Assembly: GCA_963760715.1 (NCBI GenBank)
Contig: CAVXDY010000008.1
Location: forward strand, 82,953 to 146,952
DNA: 64,000 bases
Origin: CAVXDY01 sp963760715
GTDB lineage: Bacteria > Actinomycetota > Thermoleophilia > Miltoncostaeales > Miltoncostaeaceae
Direction of reading: 5' to 3'
A program made the position numbers and the translations under genes. Positions 43,958 to 51,787 of the stretch are shown here, piece after piece (the stretch's first letter is position 1; each line of letters opens with the position of its first letter). The notes under the pieces are model-generated. The model was not told the origin of the DNA. It was given only the letters and a program-made list of their open reading frames with translations, and made no database searches.

Positions 43958-46183
43958 GTGACCAGCGGGATCGATCCCGGGCCGCGTGGCGCCGTCGATC
44001 CCGCCCGCTGGCTGGGCCGGCTCGCATCGGTGGCGGCCGTGGAGCTCGCGCCGGCCCTGGACGAGATCGCCGAGCGGGTCTACGAGATGTTCCCCGTGGA
44101 CCTCGTCTCGATCCACGTGGTGGACGAGGTGGACCCCGACGAGATCACCTACGGCTACTGCCTCGGCCCGTCGCCGGCGGCCCAGGCGCTCGCCCCGCTG
44201 CTCACCCCCAACGGGCTCGACCCGATCGGGCTGGGCGACGCGGCCCGCGAGTCCGGAAGCCCGGTGGTGTGGCCGCGGCTGGTGTCGGAGCCCGAGGAGA
44301 TCACACGGCTGGCGGAGCTGGCCGACGCGGGCGGGACCGCGGGGGTGCTCCACCGCCTGATGCTCGACGCCGGAGGGCTGGCGGTGCCGCTGAGCACCCC
44401 TCACCAGCCGGGCCTGGGCGCGGTGGCCCTCGTGAGCCTGACCCGGGAGAGCCCGGTGCCGCGGCGCTTCGTGGACGAGTTGGTGGCGCTCGCGCCCCAG
44501 ATCGCCCTGACGGCGCGCAACCACCAGCTCGCCGTGCGCTCCCGGCGCAACCGCCAGACCCTCGAGGGGGTCATCTGGTCGAGCCGCATGGGGATGCTCG
44601 TGAGCGACCTGCGGGGACGGTTGTCCATCGCCAACCGGGCCGCCGCCGAGATCCTGGGGCTCGACCTGTCGTCCTTCGTCGGCCGGCCGCTGTCCGAGGT
44701 CGTCAACGAGGCCATCAAGTGGCGCTTCACCAACCCCGAGGAGTACGCGCAGCGCGTCCTGGCGATCCACGCCGACCCCACCCGCGAGGCCGTCGCCGAC
44801 GCCGAGACGGTCGACGGGCGGATCGTGGAGCACTCCTCCTCGCCGGTACGGGACCGCTCCGGCGCGCTGGTGGGGCGCGTGGACATCTTCAACGACGTCT
44901 CCCCGGCGCGCGGCGCACTGACCGAGGCGCGCCGCCTGGCCGAGGAGCGGGCCGAGCTGCTCGAGCGCGAGGAGCGGCGCGCCCAGGAGGAGATGGCGCT
45001 GAGCCGGGCGGCGCACATGATGGCCTCCGCGCTGACGCCCGCCGACGTGCACGAGCACCTGCTCGACCAGGCCTCCGTCCTGACGCCCGCCTGCACGAAG
45101 AGCGCCGTGCTGGTGCTCCAGCCCGACGGGTCGCTGCCCGGCATGGCCACCCGCGGCTTCTCGGAGGAGTCGGTCAAGCGCCTGGGCGACGCGGGCGGCG
45201 GAGGGGTGGTGCGCCGGGTGATGTCCAGCCGGCGCCCCTTCATCTGCAACGACACCGACGCCGACGACCGCATCTCCACCCGGATCATCGGGCCGGAGGG
45301 CATCCGCTCCTTCATGGACCTGCCGATCGTGCTCGGCGAGCGCGCCTACGGCGTCCTGAGCGTGAACTCCACCGAGCCCCGCGCGTTCGCCGAGCGCGAG
45401 CTGCGCGTGCTCACCGAGCTCACCCGCCACGCGGCGAGCGCGCTGCAGAACGCCGTCCAGTTCCAGCAGGAGCGCCACATCGCCGAGACCCTCCAGCAGG
45501 CGCTCATCGCGGACGACCTGCCGAGCGTTCCCGGCCTGGAGCTCGCCGCCCTCTACCAGGCCGCGGCCGGCTCGCAGGTGGGCGGCGACTTCTACAGCGC
45601 CTGGATCCTCCCCGACGGCCGGCTCGCGCTGCTGGTGGGCGACGTCTCGGGCAAGGGCGTCGAGGCCGCGGGGGTCACGGCGATGGTGCGGCACATGACC
45701 GAGGCGCTCAGCCAGCACCGGGCGAGCCCCGGCGTGCTGGTGTCGGAGCTCAACGACCTCCTGTGCCCCCGAATGGCCGACGGGACCCTCGTGACCCTGG
45801 TGCTCGCCTTCATCGCGCCGGACACCGGCGAGCTGCGCTGGTGCCGCGCCGGCCACCCGCCGCCGCTGGTGATCGACGAGCGCGGGACGCAGCGGGCGCT
45901 GGAGGATCCCGACCCGCCCTGCGGGACCTTCCCGGGCTACGCCTTCCGCGACCACGCCACCTCCTTCGAGGAGGGCGACCTGCTGGTGCTCTACACCGAC
46001 GGCATCACCGAGGCGCGGAACGGCGAGACCGAGCTGGGCGAGGAGGGCCTCAGCGAGGCCCTGCGCGCGGCCACGGGCGAGACGCCGGCCCAGCTCGCGC
46101 GGTCGATCTACGCCGCCGCCCGCGCCTTCTCGGGAGGGCGCCTCACGGACGACGTCGCCATCGCCATCGTGAAGCGGACGTGA
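43958..46183 (+). CDS. GAF-PAS-GAF SpoIIE-type PP2C phosphatase
   Basis: A 741-aa cytoplasmic sensor phosphatase. An N-terminal GAF-like domain (about 20-190), a PAS domain (about 200-330, SSRMGMLVSDLRGRLSIANR), a helical linker, a second GAF (about 365-510) and a C-terminal SpoIIE PP2C domain with metal motifs QVGGDFYSAW, VGDVSGKGVEAAG and DGITEARNG. Such proteins dephosphorylate STAS partners; the STAS gene at 42916 is an obvious candidate. GTG at 43958 after a run of G. The 3' end is embedded in a perfect 47-nt hairpin that continues past the stop. Confidence 0.93.
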   Translation: MTSGIDPGPRGAVDPARWLGRLASVAAVELAPALDEIAERVYEMFPVDLVSIHVVDEVDPDEITYGYCLGPSPAAQALAPLLTPNGLDPIGLGDAARESGSPVVWPRLVSEPEEITRLAELADAGGTAGVLHRLMLDAGGLAVPLSTPHQPGLGAVALVSLTRESPVPRRFVDELVALAPQIALTARNHQLAVRSRRNRQTLEGVIWSSRMGMLVSDLRGRLSIANRAAAEILGLDLSSFVGRPLSEVVNEAIKWRFTNPEEYAQRVLAIHADPTREAVADAETVDGRIVEHSSSPVRDRSGALVGRVDIFNDVSPARGALTEARRLAEERAELLEREERRAQEEMALSRAAHMMASALTPADVHEHLLDQASVLTPACTKSAVLVLQPDGSLPGMATRGFSEESVKRLGDAGGGGVVRRVMSSRRPFICNDTDADDRISTRIIGPEGIRSFMDLPIVLGERAYGVLSVNSTEPRAFAERELRVLTELTRHAASALQNAVQFQQERHIAETLQQALIADDLPSVPGLELAALYQAAAGSQVGGDFYSAWILPDGRLALLVGDVSGKGVEAAGVTAMVRHMTEALSQHRASPGVLVSELNDLLCPRMADGTLVTLVLAFIAPDTGELRWCRAGHPPPLVIDERGTQRALEDPDPPCGTFPGYAFRDHATSFEEGDLLVLYTDGITEARNGETELGEEGLSEALRAATGETPAQLARSIYAAARAFSGGRLTDDVAIAIVKRT

Positions 46184-46214
46184 ATCCCGAAGGGGGATTC
46201 ACGTCCGCTTCACG
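46168..46214. terminator. Perfect 21-bp hairpin, probably bidirectional terminator
   Basis: Arms 46168-46188 and 46194-46214 are perfect inverted repeats of 21 bp around the loop GAAGG. The left arm contains the last codons and stop of the SpoIIE gene. There is no clear T-run on either side, but the symmetric stem between convergent genes fits a shared transcription stop or mRNA 3'-end stabiliser. Confidence 0.75.
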
Positions 46215-46260
46215 CGGCTGACGGCCAAGTCCCGATCGGGAATCGGCACCCGTCGTCCAC

Positions 46261-47310
46261 TCAGATAGGGGCCCCCAGCTCCCGAGCCTTGGCGTCCGCA
46301 TCTATGCCGTGCAGCCGGGCGAGGTTGCCGCCCAGGATCTTCCGCTTGGCCTGCTCGGTGAGCTGCGGGTAGCCGCGCTCCTCCACGATGTCCCGCGGCA
46401 GCTCGAAGTTCCAGAACTCCTCGAGCGCCCACTGCGGGTGCCAGATCGGCGACTCGCCGCCGTAGAGGATCTTGTCCTCCCCGCACCACCACATCATCTT
46501 GCCGAGCATCTCGGCGAAGACCCGCGGCTGGCGGGAGATGAAGTTCACGGTCGCGGCGATCGAGGCGTAGAGGTTGGGGAAGCGCACGATCTGCCAGAGC
46601 ACCTCGTCGAGCCAGGGCAGCCCGACGTGGAAGATCACGAAGTTGATGTCGGGGAAGTTGGCGGCCGCCCCGTCCATGTCGAAGGTGCGCGTGTGCTCGA
46701 CCGGCTGGGGGCCGAGGGGCACGCCCTTGTGCACGCCCACCAGGTTGACGCCGAGCTTCTGGGCGTGCTCGAACACGGGGAACGCGATGCGCGGGTCGTC
46801 CATGCGCCACGGGAACGGCTGCCCGTAGTCGTACCGCACGTTGTAGAACTTGAAGGCCTTCGCGCCGTGGTCCTCCACCTGGCGCGTCATCAGGTCGAGG
46901 GCCTTCTTGCCCTCGAGCGGGTTGACCGAGCCCCAGAACACGGCGCGGTCCGGGTGCTTCTGCGCCATCTCGGCGCACTTCTCCCAGGGGGAGAGGCCGT
47001 CGTGGAAGAGGTCGGTCAGCGGCAGCGGCTGGGCCACGATCATGTCCGTGTCCGACCCCTCGATGACCATGTCGTAGATCTCGTCGACGGACCACTCGCG
47101 GAAGAACTCGTCGCGGCTCAGGATGGGCTCGCCCTCGCGCGTGAGGAGCTGGTGGAAGGCGTAGAGGTGCTCGTCGAACAGGTCGCCCGGCGGGCCCAGG
47201 GCGTTGGCCTTGTCGAAGTTGAAGACGTGGCAGACGCAGTCGAACACGAAGGCCGGGACCTTGCGCTCGCGGGTGCCGGATGCGGCGGGGGCGCTGTCGG
47301 TGGTCGCCAT
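46261..47310 (-). CDS. Amidohydrolase 2 family (ACMSD-like) metal hydrolase
   Basis: A 349-aa amidohydrolase-2 protein, a TIM-barrel family including decarboxylases such as ACMSD. The N-terminal metal motif is altered to VFDCVCHVFN; FHVGLPWLDEVLWQ and YGGESPIWHPQWALEEFWN match metal/substrate loops, and KILGGNLARLHGID is the usual family C-terminal signature. The reaction (decarboxylation or hydrolysis) is unknown. ATG at 47310, followed closely by an upstream MIP18-like gene (2-bp gap). Probably regulated by the IclR gene nearby. Confidence 0.88.
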   Translation of the reverse strand: MATTDSAPAASGTRERKVPAFVFDCVCHVFNFDKANALGPPGDLFDEHLYAFHQLLTREGEPILSRDEFFREWSVDEIYDMVIEGSDTDMIVAQPLPLTDLFHDGLSPWEKCAEMAQKHPDRAVFWGSVNPLEGKKALDLMTRQVEDHGAKAFKFYNVRYDYGQPFPWRMDDPRIAFPVFEHAQKLGVNLVGVHKGVPLGPQPVEHTRTFDMDGAAANFPDINFVIFHVGLPWLDEVLWQIVRFPNLYASIAATVNFISRQPRVFAEMLGKMMWWCGEDKILYGGESPIWHPQWALEEFWNFELPRDIVEERGYPQLTEQAKRKILGGNLARLHGIDADAKARELGAPI

Positions 47311-47312
47311 GG

Positions 47313-47696
47313 TCAGGCTCCTTTCGCGGCGGCCTCGGCGAGGCGCCGCTCACGGTGGGGCAGCAGCTGCTCGAGCGGCAGGTGGAGCTTCTCGCGGGCC
47401 GAGGGGGACAGGCGGTCGGGCGTCCACACGGGGTCCCAGACCACCTCCACGTCCACGCTCTCGACGCCGTCGAGCTCGCGCAGACGGGCGGGGATGGCGT
47501 CGGACATCGAGGCCACGAAGGGGCACCAGCCGGTGGTGAGCACGAGGTCGACGCGCACGTGCGAGCCGTCCACGTGGACGTCCTCCACCACGCCCATGTC
47601 GACCACGCTGATGCCGCGGTCGGCGCAGCAGGGGTCGTAGACGTCGCGCAGGGCGTCGAGCACCCGCTCGCGATCGGGCGCGGGCGGCGGGGTCAT
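47313..47696 (-). CDS. MIP18/DUF59-family metal-sulfur assembly protein
   Basis: A 127-aa PaaD/MIP18-like protein with the pattern VLDALRDVYDPCCADRGISV, DMGVVEDVHVDG and LVLTTGWCPFVASMSD. The family helps mature Fe-S or other metal centres of partner enzymes. The ATG overlaps the stop of the SUMF1-like gene by 4 nt. Its place between two enzymes suggests that it serves the amidohydrolase or another metalloenzyme (inference). The extended C-terminus REKLHLPLEQLLPHRERRL is helical. Confidence 0.88.
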   Translation of the reverse strand: MTPPPAPDRERVLDALRDVYDPCCADRGISVVDMGVVEDVHVDGSHVRVDLVLTTGWCPFVASMSDAIPARLRELDGVESVDVEVVWDPVWTPDRLSPSAREKLHLPLEQLLPHRERRLAEAAAKGA

Positions 47697-48358
47697 GGCA
47701 CCTCCTCCTCGGGATGGTCGGGGGGATCGAGGTCGATGGCGACCCGGAAGCCCGTGGTGTGCGTGGCGCGCGCGGGATCGGCGGGCAGCACGCGGCTGGC
47801 CCGCAGCCCCCACCCGTGGTCCAGGTACGAGCCGCCGCGCACGGCGCGCCAGCCGTCGCCGGCGGGGTCGTCGGCCACCCACTCCCACACGTTGCCCGCC
47901 AGCTGCTGCGCCCCGCAGGGCGCGGCGCCGCCCGGGTGGGCGTCCACCGGGGCGGTCGTCCAGGCGCCGCCCTCCGCGCACGCGCAGCGGTCGGGATCGA
48001 ACGAGGCCCCCCACGGCCACGCGCGGGCATCGGACCCGCGTGCCGCGGCCTCCCATTCGGCGCCGCGGGGCAGCCGCACGCGGCGGCCCAGCCGGTCCGA
48101 GGCCCAGGCGCAGAAGGCCTCGGCCGCGGCGTAGGTGACGCCGGTGGCGGGGTGGTCGGCCAGCGACTCGGCGCGCAGCCGGGCCTCGAGGGCCGGATCG
48201 AGCGGCCGGCACGCCTCGCCGGCGAACGATGAGAACTGCGTGTTGGTGACGGGGAAGCGACCCAGCAGCACGCCCGGAATGCGCGCCTCGTGCTCCTCGC
48301 CCGGCTCGCCCAGCGTGTACAGCCCCGCCGGCACGGCCACCACGTCGTCCAGCTCCAT
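47693..48358 (-). CDS. SUMF1/formylglycine-generating-enzyme-like protein
   Basis: A 221-aa SUMF1-fold protein. It has AVPAGLYTLGEPGEEHEARI, FPVTNTQFSSFAGEA, RLPRGAEWEAAARG, LAGNVWEWVADD, RAVRGGSYLDHGW and a late GFRVAID. Formylglycine-generating enzyme converts a sulfatase Cys, but EgtB-like and regulatory relatives share the fold; no sulfatase is nearby. It is shorter than typical FGE, and the catalytic Cys pair cannot be assigned with confidence. First gene of a three-gene operon. Confidence 0.9.
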   Translation of the reverse strand: MELDDVVAVPAGLYTLGEPGEEHEARIPGVLLGRFPVTNTQFSSFAGEACRPLDPALEARLRAESLADHPATGVTYAAAEAFCAWASDRLGRRVRLPRGAEWEAAARGSDARAWPWGASFDPDRCACAEGGAWTTAPVDAHPGGAAPCGAQQLAGNVWEWVADDPAGDGWRAVRGGSYLDHGWGLRASRVLPADPARATHTTGFRVAIDLDPPDHPEEEVP

Positions 48359-48519
48359 CCGCCCCCTTCCGCCCGTGCGCAGGGGCTCAGGATCCTCCGG
48401 CGCCCGGGCCCGCGGGAGGGGCGGTATTTCACGATCTGGAAACGGGCGGGTTCACGGGCGCGGCCCGCCGGGTTAGGCTCGACGGCGGGAGGCGCCCGGC
48501 ATCCCGAACGGGCCGGCGG

Positions 48520-49362
48520 ATGGCACCGGAATCGCAGACGATGCGCCACATCCCGGCCCGGACGGGCCCGGGTCCCGTGCGCGAGGCCGCCCCGGCCGAG
48601 GGGCCCCGCGACCTGCTGACCTCCGTCGCGCGGGCGCTCGACGTGCTGGAGGCGGTGGCCGAGGCGCCCGCGCCGCTTCCGGCGAAGGCCGTGGCCCATC
48701 GCCTCGACATCAGCCTTGGCACGGCCTACCACGTGCTCAACACCCTGGAGCACGCCGGCTACGTGGTGCGGCTGGGACAGGGCCGCTTCGGCCTCGGGCC
48801 CAAGGTCCCGAGCCTCTACCGCGCCTTCCACGCGCGCCTCGACCTGGTGCCGGCCGTGCGCCCGCTGCTCGACGAGCTGGCCCGCCGGGCACAGGAGGAC
48901 GCCTACCTGGCGGTCTTCCAGGACGCCGAGATCGTGGTCGCCGAGGTGGTGGGCGCGTCGCGCGACCTGCACGTGGACGGCCTCGAGGGGGGCTTCACCC
49001 GGCTGGCCCACACCACCGCCATCGGCAAGGTCCTGCTGGCCGCCGCCCCCGAGGAGACCCTCGACGGCTACCTCGACGAGCGCCGCCTGGTGCCCTACAC
49101 GCGGCGGACGCTGGTGCAGCGGCGCCACATCAAGCGGCATCTGCGCGTGGTGCGCGAGCGCGGCATCGGCAAGGACCTGGAGGAGCTGGCCGAGGGCTGC
49201 TGCTGCGTGGCCGTGCCGGTGCTGGGCGCGCGCGGCGAGGTGCTGGGCGCCATCGGGCTCTCCACGCCGGCCCGCCGCTGGCGCGCCGAGGAGGCCGCGC
49301 TCACCGAGCTGTGCTGCGAGATCGGGGCCCGCGCGTCGAACGAGCTGGGCCTCCGGCCCTAA
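48520..49362 (+). CDS. IclR family transcriptional regulator
   Basis: A 280-aa regulator. An N-terminal winged helix (about residues 33-90, VARALDVLEAVAEAPAPLPA, ISLGTAYHVLNTLEHAG) precedes the IclR effector domain (TAIGKVLLAA, GCCCVAVPVLGARGEVLGAI). IclR proteins sense small aromatic or aliphatic acids. It is divergent from the SUMF1/MIP18/amidohydrolase operon, so it probably controls it. ATG at 48520 or 48541. The 3' end overlaps a convergent gene by 4 bp. Confidence 0.92.
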   Translation: MAPESQTMRHIPARTGPGPVREAAPAEGPRDLLTSVARALDVLEAVAEAPAPLPAKAVAHRLDISLGTAYHVLNTLEHAGYVVRLGQGRFGLGPKVPSLYRAFHARLDLVPAVRPLLDELARRAQEDAYLAVFQDAEIVVAEVVGASRDLHVDGLEGGFTRLAHTTAIGKVLLAAAPEETLDGYLDERRLVPYTRRTLVQRRHIKRHLRVVRERGIGKDLEELAEGCCCVAVPVLGARGEVLGAIGLSTPARRWRAEEAALTELCCEIGARASNELGLRP

Positions 49363-50009
49363 AGGCTCTCGGCCAGGGCCTCGACGAGGAAGCGGGTGTG
49401 GGCCTGGAGCATGGCCGCCTGCCCGATGCGGTTGACCACCTCGGGGTTCGCCACCGCGTCGGGACCGCCCCGGGCCATCACGCCCTCCTTGGCGCGGCGG
49501 TCCATCGCGAAGATCGTGTCCGCGAGCTGCGCCTGGCGCTCGCCCATCCACTCCAGCACCGCACCGGCGACCGGGGCGGCGGGGAGACGGGCCTCGTCGA
49601 GGGCGTCGAGGAACACGCGCGTCCAGGCGGCGATCCGCACGCGCCGGTCGACCATCGTCTGCACGCTCGGGTCGTCCGACGCGTCGTCGCCGAACTGCAG
49701 GCCCAGCTCGAAGGCGGTGGCCTCCCCCACCCGCTGCAGCTCGTCGTCGAGCCGCGGCCCGGAGGCCTCGAGCAGGGCGGGAACCTGCGCGGAGAAGGCC
49801 TCGAGGCGCTCCCGGGACGCCGGGGCGGCGCAGGCGGCGAGGGCCTCCGCCACCAGGCGCAGGTGGGCCCGCACGGACGGGTCGCCGGCGGGCGCCAGGT
49901 CGTCCGAGCCGGCCGCCTCCTCGTCGAGGAGCTCGCGGAGCCGGTCGGAGTGCTGCTGGATCCAGGCCAGCAGCCCCTGCGCGGCCGGGTGCGTGGCGCG
50001 CGTGCTCAG
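49359..50009 (-). CDS. Hypothetical helical protein coupled to the ETF oxidoreductase, CTG start
   Basis: A 216-aa protein I do not recognise. It is mostly helical, with QGLLAWIQQHSDRLRELLDE, VRAHLRLVAEALAACAA and RIGQAAMLQAHTRFLVEAL. No signal peptide. The frame opens at CTG 50009, whose CTGA overlaps the ETF oxidoreductase stop, the same geometry as the GTGA and ATGA overlaps elsewhere. No ATG, GTG or TTG occurs near that point in frame. A start further downstream is possible but would remove conserved-looking helices. Its coupling suggests a partner of the oxidoreductase. Confidence 0.65.
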   Translation of the reverse strand: MSTRATHPAAQGLLAWIQQHSDRLRELLDEEAAGSDDLAPAGDPSVRAHLRLVAEALAACAAPASRERLEAFSAQVPALLEASGPRLDDELQRVGEATAFELGLQFGDDASDDPSVQTMVDRRVRIAAWTRVFLDALDEARLPAAPVAGAVLEWMGERQAQLADTIFAMDRRAKEGVMARGGPDAVANPEVVNRIGQAAMLQAHTRFLVEALAESL

Positions 50010-51700
50010 GTGACCGTGTACTCCGGGCCGCTGCCGCCCTCGGGCGGCGTCAGCCGGCCGCCCTTGGCGGTGATGGCACCGCACTGGACGCAGTTGGAGG
50101 CGTTGACCCTCACGGTCACCGTGCCGTTCTGGGGAGCGTCGTCGGCGATCTCGTAGACCTTCGCCGGGCACATGCTCTCCCAGGCCACCGCGAGCTCGCG
50201 GGGCACCTTGGTCTTGATGCGGATGTGGCTCGGCTGGTCGTCGCGGGTCTGGTTGCCGCTCACGAAGACGCTGGAGAGCTTGTCGAAGATGTACTGCCCA
50301 TCCGGCTTCGGGTAGCTCGACCCGCCGTCGCCGATGAAGATCGGCTCCTTGGCGTCCGTCTTGAACCTGACCCGCTTGGGGCTGCGGCCCTTCGAGCCGG
50401 TGGCCATCGAGTGGACCATGCCGCCGTAGAGGAAGCCCTTCTGGAAGGCGGGGCGGATGTTGCGCACCTTCCAGAGGTCCTTCCAGATCTCCGAGGAGCG
50501 GATGCGCCGGTCGTAGCCCCAGAGGCCCGCCGAGGTGGTCGCCTTCCCGGCCTTCAGCGCCTCGAAGATGGCCTCGGCGGCCAGGATGCCCGAGCGGATC
50601 GCGTAGTTGACGCCCTTCAGGGCGGCCATGTCCACGAATCCCGCGCTGTCCCCGACGAGCACCGCGCCCGGCACGTGGAAGCGGCTCGGGAACCCGTAGA
50701 AGCCGCCGCCCGGGATGGTCTTGGCGCCCCAGGCCAGTCGCTTTCCGCCCTCCAGCAGCTCCCGGATGAACGGGTGGGTCTTGAACTGCTGGAGCACGTC
50801 GTGCGCCGACAGGGTCGCGTCGGCGTAGTCCAGGCCCACCACGTAGCCGAGGGAGATCATGTCGTCGCCCATGGGGTAGATCCACGAGCCGCCGTACTCC
50901 CGGTACTTGGTCGCCAGGCGCAGCGGGTAGCCGAGGGTGTGGATGACCCTGCCGAGCGGCTTGGGAACCTCCCAGACCTCCTTCACCCCGAGCTCCCAGA
51001 TCTGGGTGGAGCCCCGGTCGAGGTCGAAGTGGGTGCGCACCACCCCGGTGAGGTGGCCCGGCGTGCCCTCGGCCAGCACGGTGACCTTGGCGTGCACCTC
51101 GGCGCCCGGCTCGAAGGTCGGCAGCTCCTCGCCGTCCTTGCCCCGGCCCTTGTCCCCGGTGACGACGCCCATCACACGGGCCTGGTCCACGATGACCTTC
51201 TGGCAGTCGGTCTCGGCGAGCATGTAGGCGCCGAGCTCCTCGGCCTGGGCGCTCATCCACCGCGCGAGCTGGCTGATCGACACGACCCAGTTGTCGTGGT
51301 TCTTCATCTGGGGCGGCGTCGGGATGCGGATCTTCGTCTTCGACGTCATGAAGTAGACGGCCTCGCCGCTCACCACGCCGTAGTTCGGGATCTCCTCGCG
51401 GGGCACGCCGGGGAAGAGGTCGTTGATCGGGCCGGGCCGCATGACGGCGCCCGAGAGAAGGTGCGATCCCGGCGCCTTGCCCTTCTCGGCCACGGCGATC
51501 GGCACCTCGCCGAGCTGCTCGGCGAGCGCCGGGTCCTCGGCCAGGAGCTGCCCGAGGCGCACGGCGGTCGCGAGGCCGGCAGGTCCGGCCCCCACGATCA
51601 GGACGCCCACGTCGATCCGCTCGTCCTCGGCCGCGCGCGGCGTGACGACGTAGTCGGAGGGGACGAAGGGCGGCGGGTAGTCGGCCGGGACGATGCTCAT
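50006..51700 (-). CDS. Electron transfer flavoprotein:quinone oxidoreductase-like protein
   Basis: A 564-aa ETF-QO homologue that would pass electrons from ETF through FAD to membrane quinone. The FAD fold VGVLIVGAGPAGLATAVRLG, DNWVVSISQLARWMS and LVGDSAGFVDMAALKGVNYA match the family. The C-terminal Fe-S domain is altered: Cys511 (CPAKVYE), Cys537 and Cys540 (NCVQCGAITAK) are present, but the usual fourth Cys of CxxCxxCD is Ile. No etfA or etfB is in this window. ATG at 51700. Cotranscribed with the helical protein after it. Confidence 0.88.
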   Translation of the reverse strand: MSIVPADYPPPFVPSDYVVTPRAAEDERIDVGVLIVGAGPAGLATAVRLGQLLAEDPALAEQLGEVPIAVAEKGKAPGSHLLSGAVMRPGPINDLFPGVPREEIPNYGVVSGEAVYFMTSKTKIRIPTPPQMKNHDNWVVSISQLARWMSAQAEELGAYMLAETDCQKVIVDQARVMGVVTGDKGRGKDGEELPTFEPGAEVHAKVTVLAEGTPGHLTGVVRTHFDLDRGSTQIWELGVKEVWEVPKPLGRVIHTLGYPLRLATKYREYGGSWIYPMGDDMISLGYVVGLDYADATLSAHDVLQQFKTHPFIRELLEGGKRLAWGAKTIPGGGFYGFPSRFHVPGAVLVGDSAGFVDMAALKGVNYAIRSGILAAEAIFEALKAGKATTSAGLWGYDRRIRSSEIWKDLWKVRNIRPAFQKGFLYGGMVHSMATGSKGRSPKRVRFKTDAKEPIFIGDGGSSYPKPDGQYIFDKLSSVFVSGNQTRDDQPSHIRIKTKVPRELAVAWESMCPAKVYEIADDAPQNGTVTVRVNASNCVQCGAITAKGGRLTPPEGGSGPEYTVT

Positions 51701-51787
51701 CGTGGGGGCTCGCTCGTCGGGAGGGGCGGTGGGCGCGATCTTACCTCCCCGTGCGGGCCCGCCGGGGCGCGATCCCGACGGCCGTCC

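Noticed and set aside
47693..48358. Sulfatase-activating role for the SUMF1-like gene
   Set aside because: No sulfatase in the window and the catalytic Cys pair cannot be assigned; left as fold-level annotation.
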